Positions 1-5,818 are shown, numbered from the stretch's first letter. The stretch: DNA of 5,985 nucleotides from Alphaproteobacteria bacterium (GCA_003451645.1 DMER01000020.1:850-6834); one strand, 5' to 3'. Notes: generated by a model from the letters alone, not told the origin. Numbers and translations are program-made.

Positions 1-423
1 TCGCGGATGACGCGCCGCCATGCCGAGTCCAATCGGCCCGCCCCAGTCCTGCATAATGAGGGTGATGTTGGTGAGGTCTAATGCGGTCACCAGCGCTTCG
101 AGGTTGCGGATATGACCGTCGATGGAATAGAACGCCTCGTCGCGCGGCTTTTCCGAGAGACCGAAGCCGATATGGTCGGGCGCGATCACTCGATGGGATT
201 TCGACAATTCGGCGATGAAGTCTCGATAAAGGAACGACCAGGTCGGGTTGCCGTGTAGCGCCAGCACCACATCGCCCGCGCCTTCATCGACATAGTGCAT
301 CACGCCCATGGGCGTCTCAAAGAAGCGGCTGGTGAAGGGGTAACGCGCGTCCAGCTTCAGTTTTTTTCGCAGCCGTGCGGCGTTGGCTTTGACGATCTCG
401 GTTGGGCTTTTGACTTTGCGCAT
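1..423 (-). CDS. Haloalkane-dehalogenase-like alpha/beta hydrolase (N-terminal 141 codons, cut by window edge)
   Basis: The first 141 codons, read from the ATG at 423-421, encode the N-terminal half of an alpha/beta-hydrolase-fold enzyme. The visible landmarks are the HGNPTW loop after the first core strand (residues 57-62), the APDHIGFGLSEKP stretch (81-93) and the nucleophile elbow QDWGGPIG (125-132). The putative nucleophile is Asp126 rather than Ser. In haloalkane dehalogenases that Asp attacks the carbon bearing the halogen, and the Asn after HG (Asn59) and the Trp after the nucleophile (Trp127) hold the halide; both are present. The catalytic acid, the His and the cap domain lie outside the window, so substrate cannot be judged, and many proteins with this pattern are uncharacterised hydrolases. 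An AAAGGA ribosome binding site (436-431) sits 7 bases before the ATG. The gene follows the reductase and is probably co-transcribed with it. No signal peptide is visible, so it is probably cytoplasmic. Confidence 0.9.
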   Translation of the reverse strand, partial: MRKVKSPTEIVKANAARLRKKLKLDARYPFTSRFFETPMGVMHYVDEGAGDVVLALHGNPTWSFLYRDFIAELSKSHRVIAPDHIGFGLSEKPRDEAFYSIDGHIRNLEALVTALDLTNITLIMQDWGGPIGLGMAARHPR

Positions 424-1450
424 GGGAGTATCCTTTCAAACACAGAGTTGGATCAAAATTCGACGATAATTTTCCGACCTGCTTGTTCGCGGCGAGATAG
501 GCATAGGCCTCGCGGATGCGCTCAAACGGGAAGGCGCGGTCGATGACCGGCCGGTAGGCGCCGGAGACGAGACCTTCAACGAGGTGCGATACGGCCGCCT
601 TTCGCCGCTCGGGGACATCGAGCATCGACCAGGCGAGGTGAAAGCCTGCGAGCTTGACGCCTTGCGTGACCATTGGTCCGAACGGGATCGGCCCCAACGC
701 GCCTGAGAGAAGTCCGTAGACGACGATGGTCGCATCGCGGGCGGCTGCCTCCGCCAATGGGCCGAGGCCCTCGCCGATTACCGCATCGCAGCCAATATCG
801 AAGCCCTTGCCGCCCGTTATCTCCCGCACGCGCGCGGCGACGTCTTCCGCCGCCGTGATGATCACATGATCCGCACCCGCCGCTTTCAGCGCCGCGACTT
901 TCGCTTCGGTGCGCGTCAGCGCGATCACGGTTGCGCCATTGGCGCGGGCGATTTGGAACGCCGCCGTGCCAACGCTTGAACTGGCGGCGTTGAGCAGAAC
1001 GGTTTGACCGGCGCCGGCCTTGAGCCCGCCGCACTGGACGAGAAGGCCATAAGCGGTGCCGAACGCCATCCAGAATGCGGCGGCGTCGCGATAGCTGACG
1101 CTTTCGGGTATCGGCTCCAATGCGCGGGCGGGGATGTTGATCACCTCGCCGAGCACGCCGTAGGCGTCCTGCTTGAACGCGGGGGTGATGGCGACCCGGG
1201 CCCCCGGCTTGAAGGGCGTGACGCCGGAGCCGGCAGCGACAATTTCGCCCGCGCCTTCAAAGCCGAGGCGCGAGGGCGGAACGGGCGGCAGCAGATAAGC
1301 GCCGGCCATGAACAGCAACTCGGCGCGGTTCAGCCCCGCCGCCTTCATCGCGATCTGCACCTCGCCCGGCCCTGGCGGCGGGGTTTCCGCATCGATGAAT
1401 TCCAACACCTCAGGCCCGCCCAGCGCGGAGAATTGAACGTGTCTCGCCAT
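317..1450 (-). CDS. Zinc-independent MDR-family oxidoreductase (quinone reductase type), probable 3' frameshift
   Basis: This is a medium-chain dehydrogenase/reductase of the NAD(P)H:quinone oxidoreductase branch, expected to be cytosolic and to reduce quinones or activated alkenes. The start (MARHVQFSALGGPEVLEF) is typical, with an N-terminal GroES-like domain (about 1-125) and a Rossmann domain. The cofactor loop is NAASSSVG (about 154-161), followed by an ALTRT stretch whose Arg fits NADPH. The Cys and His zinc ligands of alcohol dehydrogenases are absent (LNRAE and GFEGAG at those sites), as is the four-Cys structural zinc loop. The raw frame gives 377 residues, but the family normally ends near 330 with a GKIVV-like strand. 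Here the frame changes after Lys327 into about 50 residues of unrelated sequence. Stepping back one base gives GKIIVEF and a TGA at 455-453, a 332-residue protein. AGGA at 1461-1458 is 7 bases before the ATG, and an operator-like palindrome lies just upstream. Family sure, substrate unknown. Confidence 0.93.
   Translation of the reverse strand: MARHVQFSALGGPEVLEFIDAETPPPGPGEVQIAMKAAGLNRAELLFMAGAYLLPPVPPSRLGFEGAGEIVAAGSGVTPFKPGARVAITPAFKQDAYGVLGEVINIPARALEPIPESVSYRDAAAFWMAFGTAYGLLVQCGGLKAGAGQTVLLNAASSSVGTAAFQIARANGATVIALTRTEAKVAALKAAGADHVIITAAEDVAARVREITGGKGFDIGCDAVIGEGLGPLAEAAARDATIVVYGLLSGALGPIPFGPMVTQGVKLAGFHLAWSMLDVPERRKAAVSHLVEGLVSGAYRPVIDRAFPFERIREAYAYLAANKQVGKLSSNFDPTLCLKGYSHAQSQKPNRDRQSQRRTAAKKTEAGRALPLHQPLL
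431..436 (-). promoter_or_regulatory. Ribosome binding site of the hydrolase gene
   Basis: AAAGGA on the minus strand lies 7 bases before the ATG at 423. It supports that start and shows that the hydrolase has its own translation signal just after the corrected stop of the reductase gene. Confidence 0.65.
453..473 (-). other. Probable single-base deletion (frameshift) at the 3' end of the reductase gene
   Basis: On the coding strand the codons run GTC GGA AAA TTA TCG, where the four As are bases 473-470. Adding one A to that run changes the reading to GGA AAA ATT ATC GTC GAA TTT TGA, which translates to GKIIVEF and a stop at 455-453. That is the usual end of this reductase family. The corrected stop also leaves a normal 29-base gap to the hydrolase start, whereas the raw frame overlaps the hydrolase gene by about 107 bases in another frame. 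A homopolymer sequencing or assembly error, a real mutation, or -1 slippage on the AAA codon would all look the same here. Confidence 0.75.
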
Positions 1451-1464
1451 TTGATCTTCCTTTC

Positions 1465-1480
1465 TTCACCGGGCGGTGAA
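1465..1480. promoter_or_regulatory. Operator-like palindrome in front of the reductase gene
   Basis: TTCACCGGGCGGTGAA is a perfect inverted repeat with 7-base arms and a 2-base centre. It sits 14 bases upstream of the reductase ATG, directly against its ribosome binding site (AGGA at 1461-1458). The same palindrome, with small changes, occurs in front of the MAPEG gene and the TetR-type repressor gene of this window. By position and symmetry it is inferred to be a binding site for that repressor, where it could block transcription of the reductase-hydrolase pair. No convincing -35/-10 pair could be picked out here, so whether it acts at the promoter or as a roadblock is open. Confidence 0.75.
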
Positions 1481-1513
1481 ATAGAGTGACGACTTGCTTT
1501 CAGAGACGATCCC

Positions 1514-1912
1514 TCAGCCCAGTGTGTGAATCAGCACGGACACGGCGAGGTACAGCGTTGAAAGGGACGCCAGCGAGAAAGCCGGAATGCGGATGAATGG
1601 CACGCCCGTGTAATAGAGGAGTGCATAGGCGGCGCGCCCCGCGATCAGAAGAAGCGCCGCAAGCTCGATGTTTGCCCCGCTCAGGCCGGACAGATGAACA
1701 GCCGCGAGCGTTGGAACGACATAGGCTGCACTTTCAGTATGATTTTGCAGGATGCGCTTCATTCGCGTTTCGAATTTCGACAGCTCCACCTGCGGGCGGT
1801 TCGATGAAAACCCGAAGCCAAAGCCGCGTGCGGCATAGGTATAAATGATCTCGAACGTAATGATCGTCATTGTCAGGATTGCAAACAGGCTCAAAGCAGT
1901 TATTGCAGTCAT
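1514..1912 (-). CDS. MAPEG-family membrane protein
   Basis: This 132-residue protein belongs to the MAPEG family (membrane-associated proteins in eicosanoid and glutathione metabolism), whose characterised members are trimeric membrane enzymes such as microsomal glutathione transferases. Four hydrophobic segments are visible at about 5-27, 62-78, 82-101 and 110-130. Family landmarks are the RILQNHTESAAYVVP stretch (53-67), with the conserved Arg, Asn, Glu and Pro, and GRAAYALLYYTGVPFIR (92-108). The length is normal for the bacterial branch. Most bacterial MAPEG proteins have no proven activity, so glutathione conjugation is only a possibility. The ATG at 1912 is supported by GGGGA (1922-1918) six bases before it. 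The gene lies between the repressor and the reductase in the same direction, with an operator-like palindrome about 100 bases upstream, and so probably belongs to the same regulon. Confidence 0.9.
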   Translation of the reverse strand: MTAITALSLFAILTMTIITFEIIYTYAARGFGFGFSSNRPQVELSKFETRMKRILQNHTESAAYVVPTLAAVHLSGLSGANIELAALLLIAGRAAYALLYYTGVPFIRIPAFSLASLSTLYLAVSVLIHTLG

Positions 1913-1937
1913 GGATTTCCCCTTTCGTTGTTAGGTC

Positions 1938-2012
1938 TTACTCTGGCCGCATCTCGCGGCATGAATATTCAATTTTGGTTCCGGACTGTCCGCTCTGAGG
2001 CTCCGCGTCCAT
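1938..2012 (-). other. Possible 24-codon leader frame upstream of the MAPEG gene
   Basis: Between the operator-like palindrome and the MAPEG start, an ATG at 2012-2010 opens a frame of 24 codons ending with TAA at 1940-1938, 25 bases before the MAPEG ATG. No good ribosome binding site precedes it. The ATG lies so close to the candidate promoter that it may not be on the transcript. There is no family resemblance. Chance is the likeliest explanation. Confidence 0.15.
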
Positions 2013-2015
2013 AAA

Positions 2016-2041
2016 TTCACTGGTCGGTGAAAAATGGTCAA
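2016..2041 (-). promoter_or_regulatory. Operator-like palindrome and candidate promoter of the MAPEG gene
   Basis: The palindrome TTCACTGGTCGGTGAA occupies 2016-2031; its 7-base arms match except for one T/G pair. On the minus strand a -35-like TTGACC (2041-2036) lies five bases before the TCACCG half-site, almost the same arrangement as in front of the repressor gene. The -10 element is unclear: GAATTT (2018-2013) has the right 17-base spacing but is a poor match, and AT-rich alternatives lie 1-2 bases further on. The -35 begins only 5 bases after the repressor stop codon, so the MAPEG gene could be transcribed from here, by read-through from the repressor gene, or both. The leader would be about 95 bases long. 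Confidence 0.65.
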
Positions 2042-2046
2042 AAGTT

Positions 2047-2631
2047 TCATGCAATTGCCCGCAGCGCCTGATTGGCGAGCGCCCGGATGCGCGCCGCCGG
2101 TTGCCCGGCGCGGGCAAGCACCGACATGCTCACGTGAACGCCAAAAAGGAACGCAGACAGACTCTCGGCCTCGTCCGGCTTAAGCGCGATCTCGCCTCGT
2201 TCCGTGGCGCACATCAGCGCGTTCCGGTATGCCGCCTCTATCCGATCAAAATAGCTTTCGATGCGGCGCTTCACGTTGGCGTCGCCCGCAATCTCTTCCT
2301 GAGACGTGCTGCAAATGAAACAGCCAAGCTGGCCATCCCCGCTGGCGGCGAGTGAGGCGAACGTCTCCAACAGGTTTCGAATCTCGGAAAGTCCCGCGGT
2401 CGGCGCTTCAAGCGGACTGAGGAAGCGCCTCCCTGCCATCTCCTGGAAGTCGTCAAGCGCTTGAAGGAACATGGCGCGCTTGTCGCCCAGGCCATTGTAA
2501 AGCTGGCGTCGATCAAGCCTCGAGGCCTCCTCAAGCCGGCTCAGCGATGTGCCGGCATACCCTTGCGCCCAGAACTGGCGCAGGAGGCACTGGCGGACAT
2601 GAAACGGGTCATAGGCGATCTGGCGCGACAT
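2047..2631 (-). CDS. TetR/AcrR-family transcriptional repressor
   Basis: This 194-residue protein has the size and layout of a TetR/AcrR one-component repressor. The N-terminal helix-turn-helix occupies about residues 8-55, including TSLSRLEEASRLDRRQLYNG and DKRAMF. A helical ligand-binding and dimerisation region follows. That region contains GCFICSTSQEE (from about 103), a position where many TetR proteins carry GC followed by a small-residue stretch. Two cysteines, at about 104 and 107, could react with an electrophile, but this is speculation. An in-frame GTG at 2646 would add five residues. The ATG at 2631 is preferred because the GTG lies inside the palindrome and has no ribosome binding site, and the candidate promoter would start RNA very near the ATG. 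Palindromes before this gene, the MAPEG gene and the reductase gene suggest autoregulation and local control. The inducer cannot be read from the sequence. Confidence 0.92.
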   Translation of the reverse strand: MSRQIAYDPFHVRQCLLRQFWAQGYAGTSLSRLEEASRLDRRQLYNGLGDKRAMFLQALDDFQEMAGRRFLSPLEAPTAGLSEIRNLLETFASLAASGDGQLGCFICSTSQEEIAGDANVKRRIESYFDRIEAAYRNALMCATERGEIALKPDEAESLSAFLFGVHVSMSVLARAGQPAARIRALANQALRAIA

Positions 2632-2637
2632 AAGAGC

Positions 2638-2666
2638 ATTCTTCACCGAGCGGTGACGAATGTCAA
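2638..2666 (-). promoter_or_regulatory. Candidate promoter and operator of the repressor gene
   Basis: On the minus strand a perfect -35 consensus TTGACA (2666-2661) is followed after exactly 17 bases by AAGAAT (2643-2638), a 4-of-6 match to the -10 consensus. The palindrome TTCACCGAGCGGTGAC (2642-2657, arms of 6 bases) fills most of the spacer, so a bound repressor would exclude RNA polymerase: textbook autorepression. Transcription would begin about 7 bases after the -10, at or next to the A of the ATG at 2631. The mRNA may therefore be leaderless, which fits the lack of a clear ribosome binding site. Confidence 0.7.
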
Positions 2667-2708
2667 GCTTGCTGTCACGTCGTACAGTTTTGCGGTCAGC
2701 GTTTAAGA

Positions 2709-3095
2709 TTAGAAAAGCGGTTTTATAACGAGGACAAACCGGTTCCCAGTTTCATCCTCACCGGCGCGCCATTTCAGTTTATCACCGCCCGCAGCGACGG
2801 TCCTGGCCACGGATTGGTCACACCATGGCCGGGAGGTCCATCGGCCTTTTCTGCCGCCTTGGCACCCAGGCCTCATGTAGCGCTCAAACGCATCACTGAC
2901 CCTGGCAAAGAGTTTCAATCTCTTCGAACCGCCAAAGCAACCTTGCAGGGAGACGAGGCCATGCGAAGGATCAAACGAGGCCGGGTCCATGGCAAGCCTG
3001 CCGGGGTCTTCGGGGAGATCTAATTTGTGAACAACCTGTTTCGCATAGCCGCATAACGCGAAAAGCCGCATAGAACCTGCCGACCCTGTGCCCAT
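2709..3095 (-). CDS. Unrecognised 128-codon open frame, doubtful gene
   Basis: The frame starts with ATG at 3095 and ends with TAA at 2711-2709, just outside the promoter of the repressor gene. The product would be basic and rich in Gly, Arg and Cys. I recognise no domain, signal peptide or membrane segment. There is no usable ribosome binding site at 3095 or at the internal ATG at 3071, and third codon positions look less GC-biased than in the neighbouring genes. It could be a small hypothetical gene, a decayed remnant of a longer one, or a chance frame in intergenic DNA. The coherent-looking C-terminal stretch (GDKLKWRAGEDETGNRFVLV) is the only reason to keep it. Confidence 0.25.
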   Translation of the reverse strand: MGTGSAGSMRLFALCGYAKQVVHKLDLPEDPGRLAMDPASFDPSHGLVSLQGCFGGSKRLKLFARVSDAFERYMRPGCQGGRKGRWTSRPWCDQSVARTVAAGGDKLKWRAGEDETGNRFVLVIKPLF

Positions 3096-3127
3096 TTCAA
3101 ATAATGCAACGATCCCCTCAAATCGGG

Positions 3128-3156
3128 TTGGTTGTGTTCTCTGGCGCGCGTAGACT
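3128..3156 (+). promoter_or_regulatory. Weak candidate promoter of the winged-helix regulator gene
   Basis: TTGGTT (3128-3133) and TAGACT (3151-3156) are separated by 17 bases. They match the consensus only in the TTG of the -35 and in 4 of 6 bases of the -10. RNA would start close to the ATG at 3165, which would explain why no ribosome binding site is visible there. It is offered only as the best pair in the region. Confidence 0.25.
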
Positions 3157-3164
3157 TGCCGCCA

Positions 3165-4712
3165 ATGATCACACGGTTCGGCACCTTCGAATACGACCGG
3201 GGACGCCGGGAGCTTCGCTGCTCCGGCGCCGTGTTACCGGTTGAGCCCCAGGTGTTCGACCTGCTCGGGCTGTTGATCGATGCACGCGACCGCGTCGTGT
3301 CCAGAGACGAGATCGTGGCGAAGATCTGGAAGGGCCGCATCGTATCGGACGAAGCCATCTCGAGCCGCATCATGGCCGCGCGCAAGGCCCTCGGCGATGA
3401 CGGGCGCCGCCAGAAGCTCATCAAGACCCTCCACAAGTCCGGGTTCCGTTTCATTGGCGATGTCGCGCAAGACGATGCAGACGCTGCTAGCGAAGAACTA
3501 GCGGCGGAAATCCGGCAGGGGCTGAACCTCAGAGAGCTCCACCCGCGCACCTCGCTCATCGTGCTTCCGTTTCGCTGCCTAGATCCGGACCCCGCAAGCG
3601 CCATTCTCGTTGACGCGCTGCATGACGATCTGACCACCCAGCTGGCCAGGATGCCGGACTTTCTGGTCATTGCGCGCGTTGCGGCCCTCTATCAGCCCCA
3701 GGCGCCGGAAGCGCCCGATTTGATCGGACGCGGCCTTGGCGTCGGCTATGTCGTCACGGGCGCGGTGCGCGCCTGCGGCGCCATGGTCAGGCTGACGGCG
3801 CGCGTGATCGAGAGTGAGACGGGCCAGATCCTCGCGGCGATCAGTCTCGATCGCCATCGCGCGGACCTCCTCGACCTGCAGAACCTGGTGATCCTGGAGA
3901 TCGCCAACGCGCTCGGCGCGGAGATTGAGCTCGCCGAAGTACGCAGGTTGGAAGCGGACGCCAGCATCGATCCGACCGCCTATTTCCACTTCAGGCGCGC
4001 GCAATTGCTGCTCGACCGGAAGGGCTGGAACAAGGCCAGCGTCGCCCGGGTCATCGGCCATCTTCGCGCCGCCCGGAGCATCGATCCGAACTATGCCCCG
4101 GCGATCAGCATGCAGGCCCTGATCACCGGCTTGGCGTCGCGGAATGGGTTGACAGGGAAGCCGTTCAAGGAGGTGAAACAGCAGGTGCTGGAGCTGGCGG
4201 CGCAAGGGATCAGCAAGGATCCGCATCGCTCCGCGGTGCTTGGCTGGTCGGGTTGCGCCTACTGCGATGTCGGCGAGCCGGACCGGGGTGAGCCTGTTTT
4301 GGAGCGGGCCATCGAACTCGACCGCTCGAACGCGCAGGCGCGCGCCGCCTTGGGCTGGTGCCGGATCTTGAAGGGCGGCCACGACGATGGCGTCACGCTG
4401 TTGAAGCAGGCGATCGCGATCAGCCCGAACTTGCCGGGCCACGCCTTTTGGCTTTGCGGGATCGCGCTGGGGCATGCGGGAAGGGGCGATACGCGGGCCG
4501 AGCAGGAGGCGCTTGCGCAGGCGATCAGGCTGGATCCGACGCTGGCGCTCCCGTATTTCGCGCTCGCCAAGATCGCCGAGGCGCAGGGCGACGCGGCCGG
4601 ATGCGCATCTCTCAAGGCGCGCGCCGAAGCGCTGCTTGAGGGAACCGCAGCGCCGGTCCCATCCGATCGGGCGGTGGAGACAGCGGCGTGGGTTTCGCCG
4701 GAACCGCGATAG
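3165..4712 (+). CDS. Winged-helix transcriptional regulator with TolB/FlgO-like and TPR domains (CadC-like, soluble)
   Basis: This 515-residue protein starts with an OmpR/PhoB/CadC-type winged-helix DNA-binding domain (about 1-98): the start ITRFGTFEYD, the helix run SDEAISSRIMAARKALGDD (61-79) and the wing LIKTLHKSGFRFIG (85-98). Residues 129-250 match the TolB N-terminal/FlgO-like domain often found in such regulators (SLIVLPF, then DLTTQLARMPDFLVIAR, LGVGYVVTGAVR and VRLTARVIESETGQILA). From about 270 to 490 the sequence is helical with TPR-like repeats, for example VLERAIELDRSNAQARAALG and EALAQAIRLDPTLALPYFAL. CadC itself has a membrane helix between the DNA-binding and sensor parts, but no such segment is visible here, so the protein should be cytoplasmic. 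The frame is open upstream to a TTG at 3132, but the domain begins naturally at the ATG at 3165. No clear ribosome binding site precedes it. Its targets and signal are unknown. It converges on the methyltransferase gene. Confidence 0.9.
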   Translation: MITRFGTFEYDRGRRELRCSGAVLPVEPQVFDLLGLLIDARDRVVSRDEIVAKIWKGRIVSDEAISSRIMAARKALGDDGRRQKLIKTLHKSGFRFIGDVAQDDADAASEELAAEIRQGLNLRELHPRTSLIVLPFRCLDPDPASAILVDALHDDLTTQLARMPDFLVIARVAALYQPQAPEAPDLIGRGLGVGYVVTGAVRACGAMVRLTARVIESETGQILAAISLDRHRADLLDLQNLVILEIANALGAEIELAEVRRLEADASIDPTAYFHFRRAQLLLDRKGWNKASVARVIGHLRAARSIDPNYAPAISMQALITGLASRNGLTGKPFKEVKQQVLELAAQGISKDPHRSAVLGWSGCAYCDVGEPDRGEPVLERAIELDRSNAQARAALGWCRILKGGHDDGVTLLKQAIAISPNLPGHAFWLCGIALGHAGRGDTRAEQEALAQAIRLDPTLALPYFALAKIAEAQGDAAGCASLKARAEALLEGTAAPVPSDRAVETAAWVSPEPR

Positions 4713-4746
4713 CCGCCGCCGATTTCTCCGCGCGACCGGCATGAGG

Positions 4747-5811
4747 CTAGTGCGGCCGCGCCTCCAGAACCATGTTTGTGGCCGTTTCGGCCGCCCTGCG
4801 CACTGTTGGAAAGCCAGCCTGATTCAAAACCTGCGTCAGCCGCCTTTGGCCGGCCTGCGTGCCGAGCCCCAGCCCGACCTCCTGTGCCAGTGAGGTCGGC
4901 GTGCAGAGCACCGTGGAGAATGCGTAGTAGCACGCGCCAAGCGCGTGCAGATTGTCCGCGACCGTGTCCCCCGCCAGCGGCTCGACCAGCATGAAGGCGC
5001 CGTCGGGTTTCAGCGTGGCGCGGATATGCGCGGCCGCGCCGACCGGGTCGCCCATATCGTGCAGGGCGTCGAAGATGCACGCCAAATCATAGTCGGTTCC
5101 GGGATAGTCCTTGGCGGAGGTCACGAAGAACTCCACGTTAGACACACCGGCGTCGCGGGCCTTCTTTCGGGCTTCCTCGATGGACGGCGCATGGAAGTCA
5201 AAGCCGTGAAAGACCGAGCTCGGAAAGGCCTTCGCCATCAGGATGGTCGATGAGCCATGGCCGCAGCCGATATCCGCTACCTTTGCGCCAGCTTTCAGCT
5301 TCGACTCTACGCCATCGAGGGCGGGAATCCAGGACGACAGCAAATTCGCCTCATAGCCGGGGCGGAAGAACCGGTCGGTCCCGCAAAACGTGCAGGCGGA
5401 ATGATCGCCCCACGACCGGCCCTTGCCGGAGCGGAAGGTCTCCACGGCCTTCTGATGGGTCTCGAACTGAGCGACCACCGCCTGAAAAAAACCTTGCATG
5501 CAGGCCGGGTCACCCTCGTGGGCGAACAGAAGGGCCTGTTCCGGCGTGAGTGAGAACTCGCCCGTTTCGGGATGGTGGGTGACATAGCCATTAGCGGCGT
5601 TGGACGAGAGCCATTCATGAACGTATTTCGGGTTAAGGCCGAGCCGGCTGGCCAGCGCGTCCGCGGAGCAGCGCCCGGCCGCCTCCAGAGCAGCGTAGAC
5701 GCCGGCCTGATCGCCGATATAGGCCAGCAGCACGCCCATCGCTCCGGCGACATCGCCAAGCACTTTTCCGCCGAGCGCTTCCAGCTTCACCTCATCAATC
5801 TGTGTGCTCAT
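4747..5811 (-). CDS. SAM-dependent class I methyltransferase with N-terminal winged helix (Rv2258c-like)
   Basis: The 354-residue protein has two parts. Residues about 20-95 form a winged-helix-like domain (ALASRLGLNPKYVHEWLSS) that in related methyltransferases serves dimerisation and covers the active site. Residues about 170-354 form the Rossmann-like SAM domain: the glycine motif VADIGCGHGSS (178-188), an acidic residue ending the second strand in FHGFDFH (201-207; Asp205), and FDALHDMGDP (247-256) followed by LKPDGAFMLVEP (267-278). The linker CTFCGTDRFFRPGYEANLL (140-158) is characteristic of the family. The substrate is unknown; a small molecule is more likely than DNA or protein. The ATG at 5811 is chosen because GGAG (5822-5819) lies 7 bases upstream. 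The frame stays open without a stop to the window edge, and an in-frame GTG at 5868 would add 19 residues unlike the family. It converges with the regulator gene, with 34 bases between stops and no obvious terminator. Confidence 0.92.
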   Translation of the reverse strand: MSTQIDEVKLEALGGKVLGDVAGAMGVLLAYIGDQAGVYAALEAAGRCSADALASRLGLNPKYVHEWLSSNAANGYVTHHPETGEFSLTPEQALLFAHEGDPACMQGFFQAVVAQFETHQKAVETFRSGKGRSWGDHSACTFCGTDRFFRPGYEANLLSSWIPALDGVESKLKAGAKVADIGCGHGSSTILMAKAFPSSVFHGFDFHAPSIEEARKKARDAGVSNVEFFVTSAKDYPGTDYDLACIFDALHDMGDPVGAAAHIRATLKPDGAFMLVEPLAGDTVADNLHALGACYYAFSTVLCTPTSLAQEVGLGLGTQAGQRRLTQVLNQAGFPTVRRAAETATNMVLEARPH

Positions 5812-5818
5812 CGGTGTT

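Larger units (their letters stand above)
2667..3164. other. About 500-base stretch without a convincing gene
   Basis: This separates the minus-strand repressor gene from the plus-strand regulator gene. It holds the 128-codon minus-strand frame listed separately, a shorter plus-strand frame on the opposite strand of it (2814-3023), and presumably the promoter of the plus-strand gene. A weak imperfect hairpin (CGGTTT 2718-2723 with AAACCG 2736-2741) is not followed by a T run and is not called a terminator. No transposase motif, tRNA or tandem repeat was seen. Confidence 0.5.

Noticed and set aside
360..366. Run of seven As in the hydrolase coding strand (CGA AAA AAA CTG) as a possible slippage site
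   Set aside because: The reading frame continues normally into the conserved hydrolase sequence after it, so there is no sign that frameshifting is needed or has occurred.
1004..1489. 161-codon plus-strand frame
   Set aside because: It is antisense to the N-terminal half of the reductase gene and runs through the operator and ribosome binding site; no independent coding evidence.
2718..2741. Imperfect hairpin CGGTTT...AAACCG as a terminator
   Set aside because: The stem is only six base pairs with a 12-base loop, and no T run follows on either strand.
3579..4742. Long open frame of 387 codons on the minus strand
   Set aside because: It lies antisense to the well-supported winged-helix/TPR regulator; the Arg-rich composition with no family motif is typical of a GC-rich shadow frame.
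4713..4746. Bidirectional terminator between the converging regulator and methyltransferase genes
   Set aside because: The 34 bases are GC-rich, but I see no clear stem-loop with a T tract on either strand.
4259..5080. 273-codon minus-strand frame spanning the convergent gene ends
   Set aside because: It overlaps both the regulator (antisense) and the methyltransferase (other frame), and has low-complexity Ala/Gly/Arg/Ser composition with no domain.
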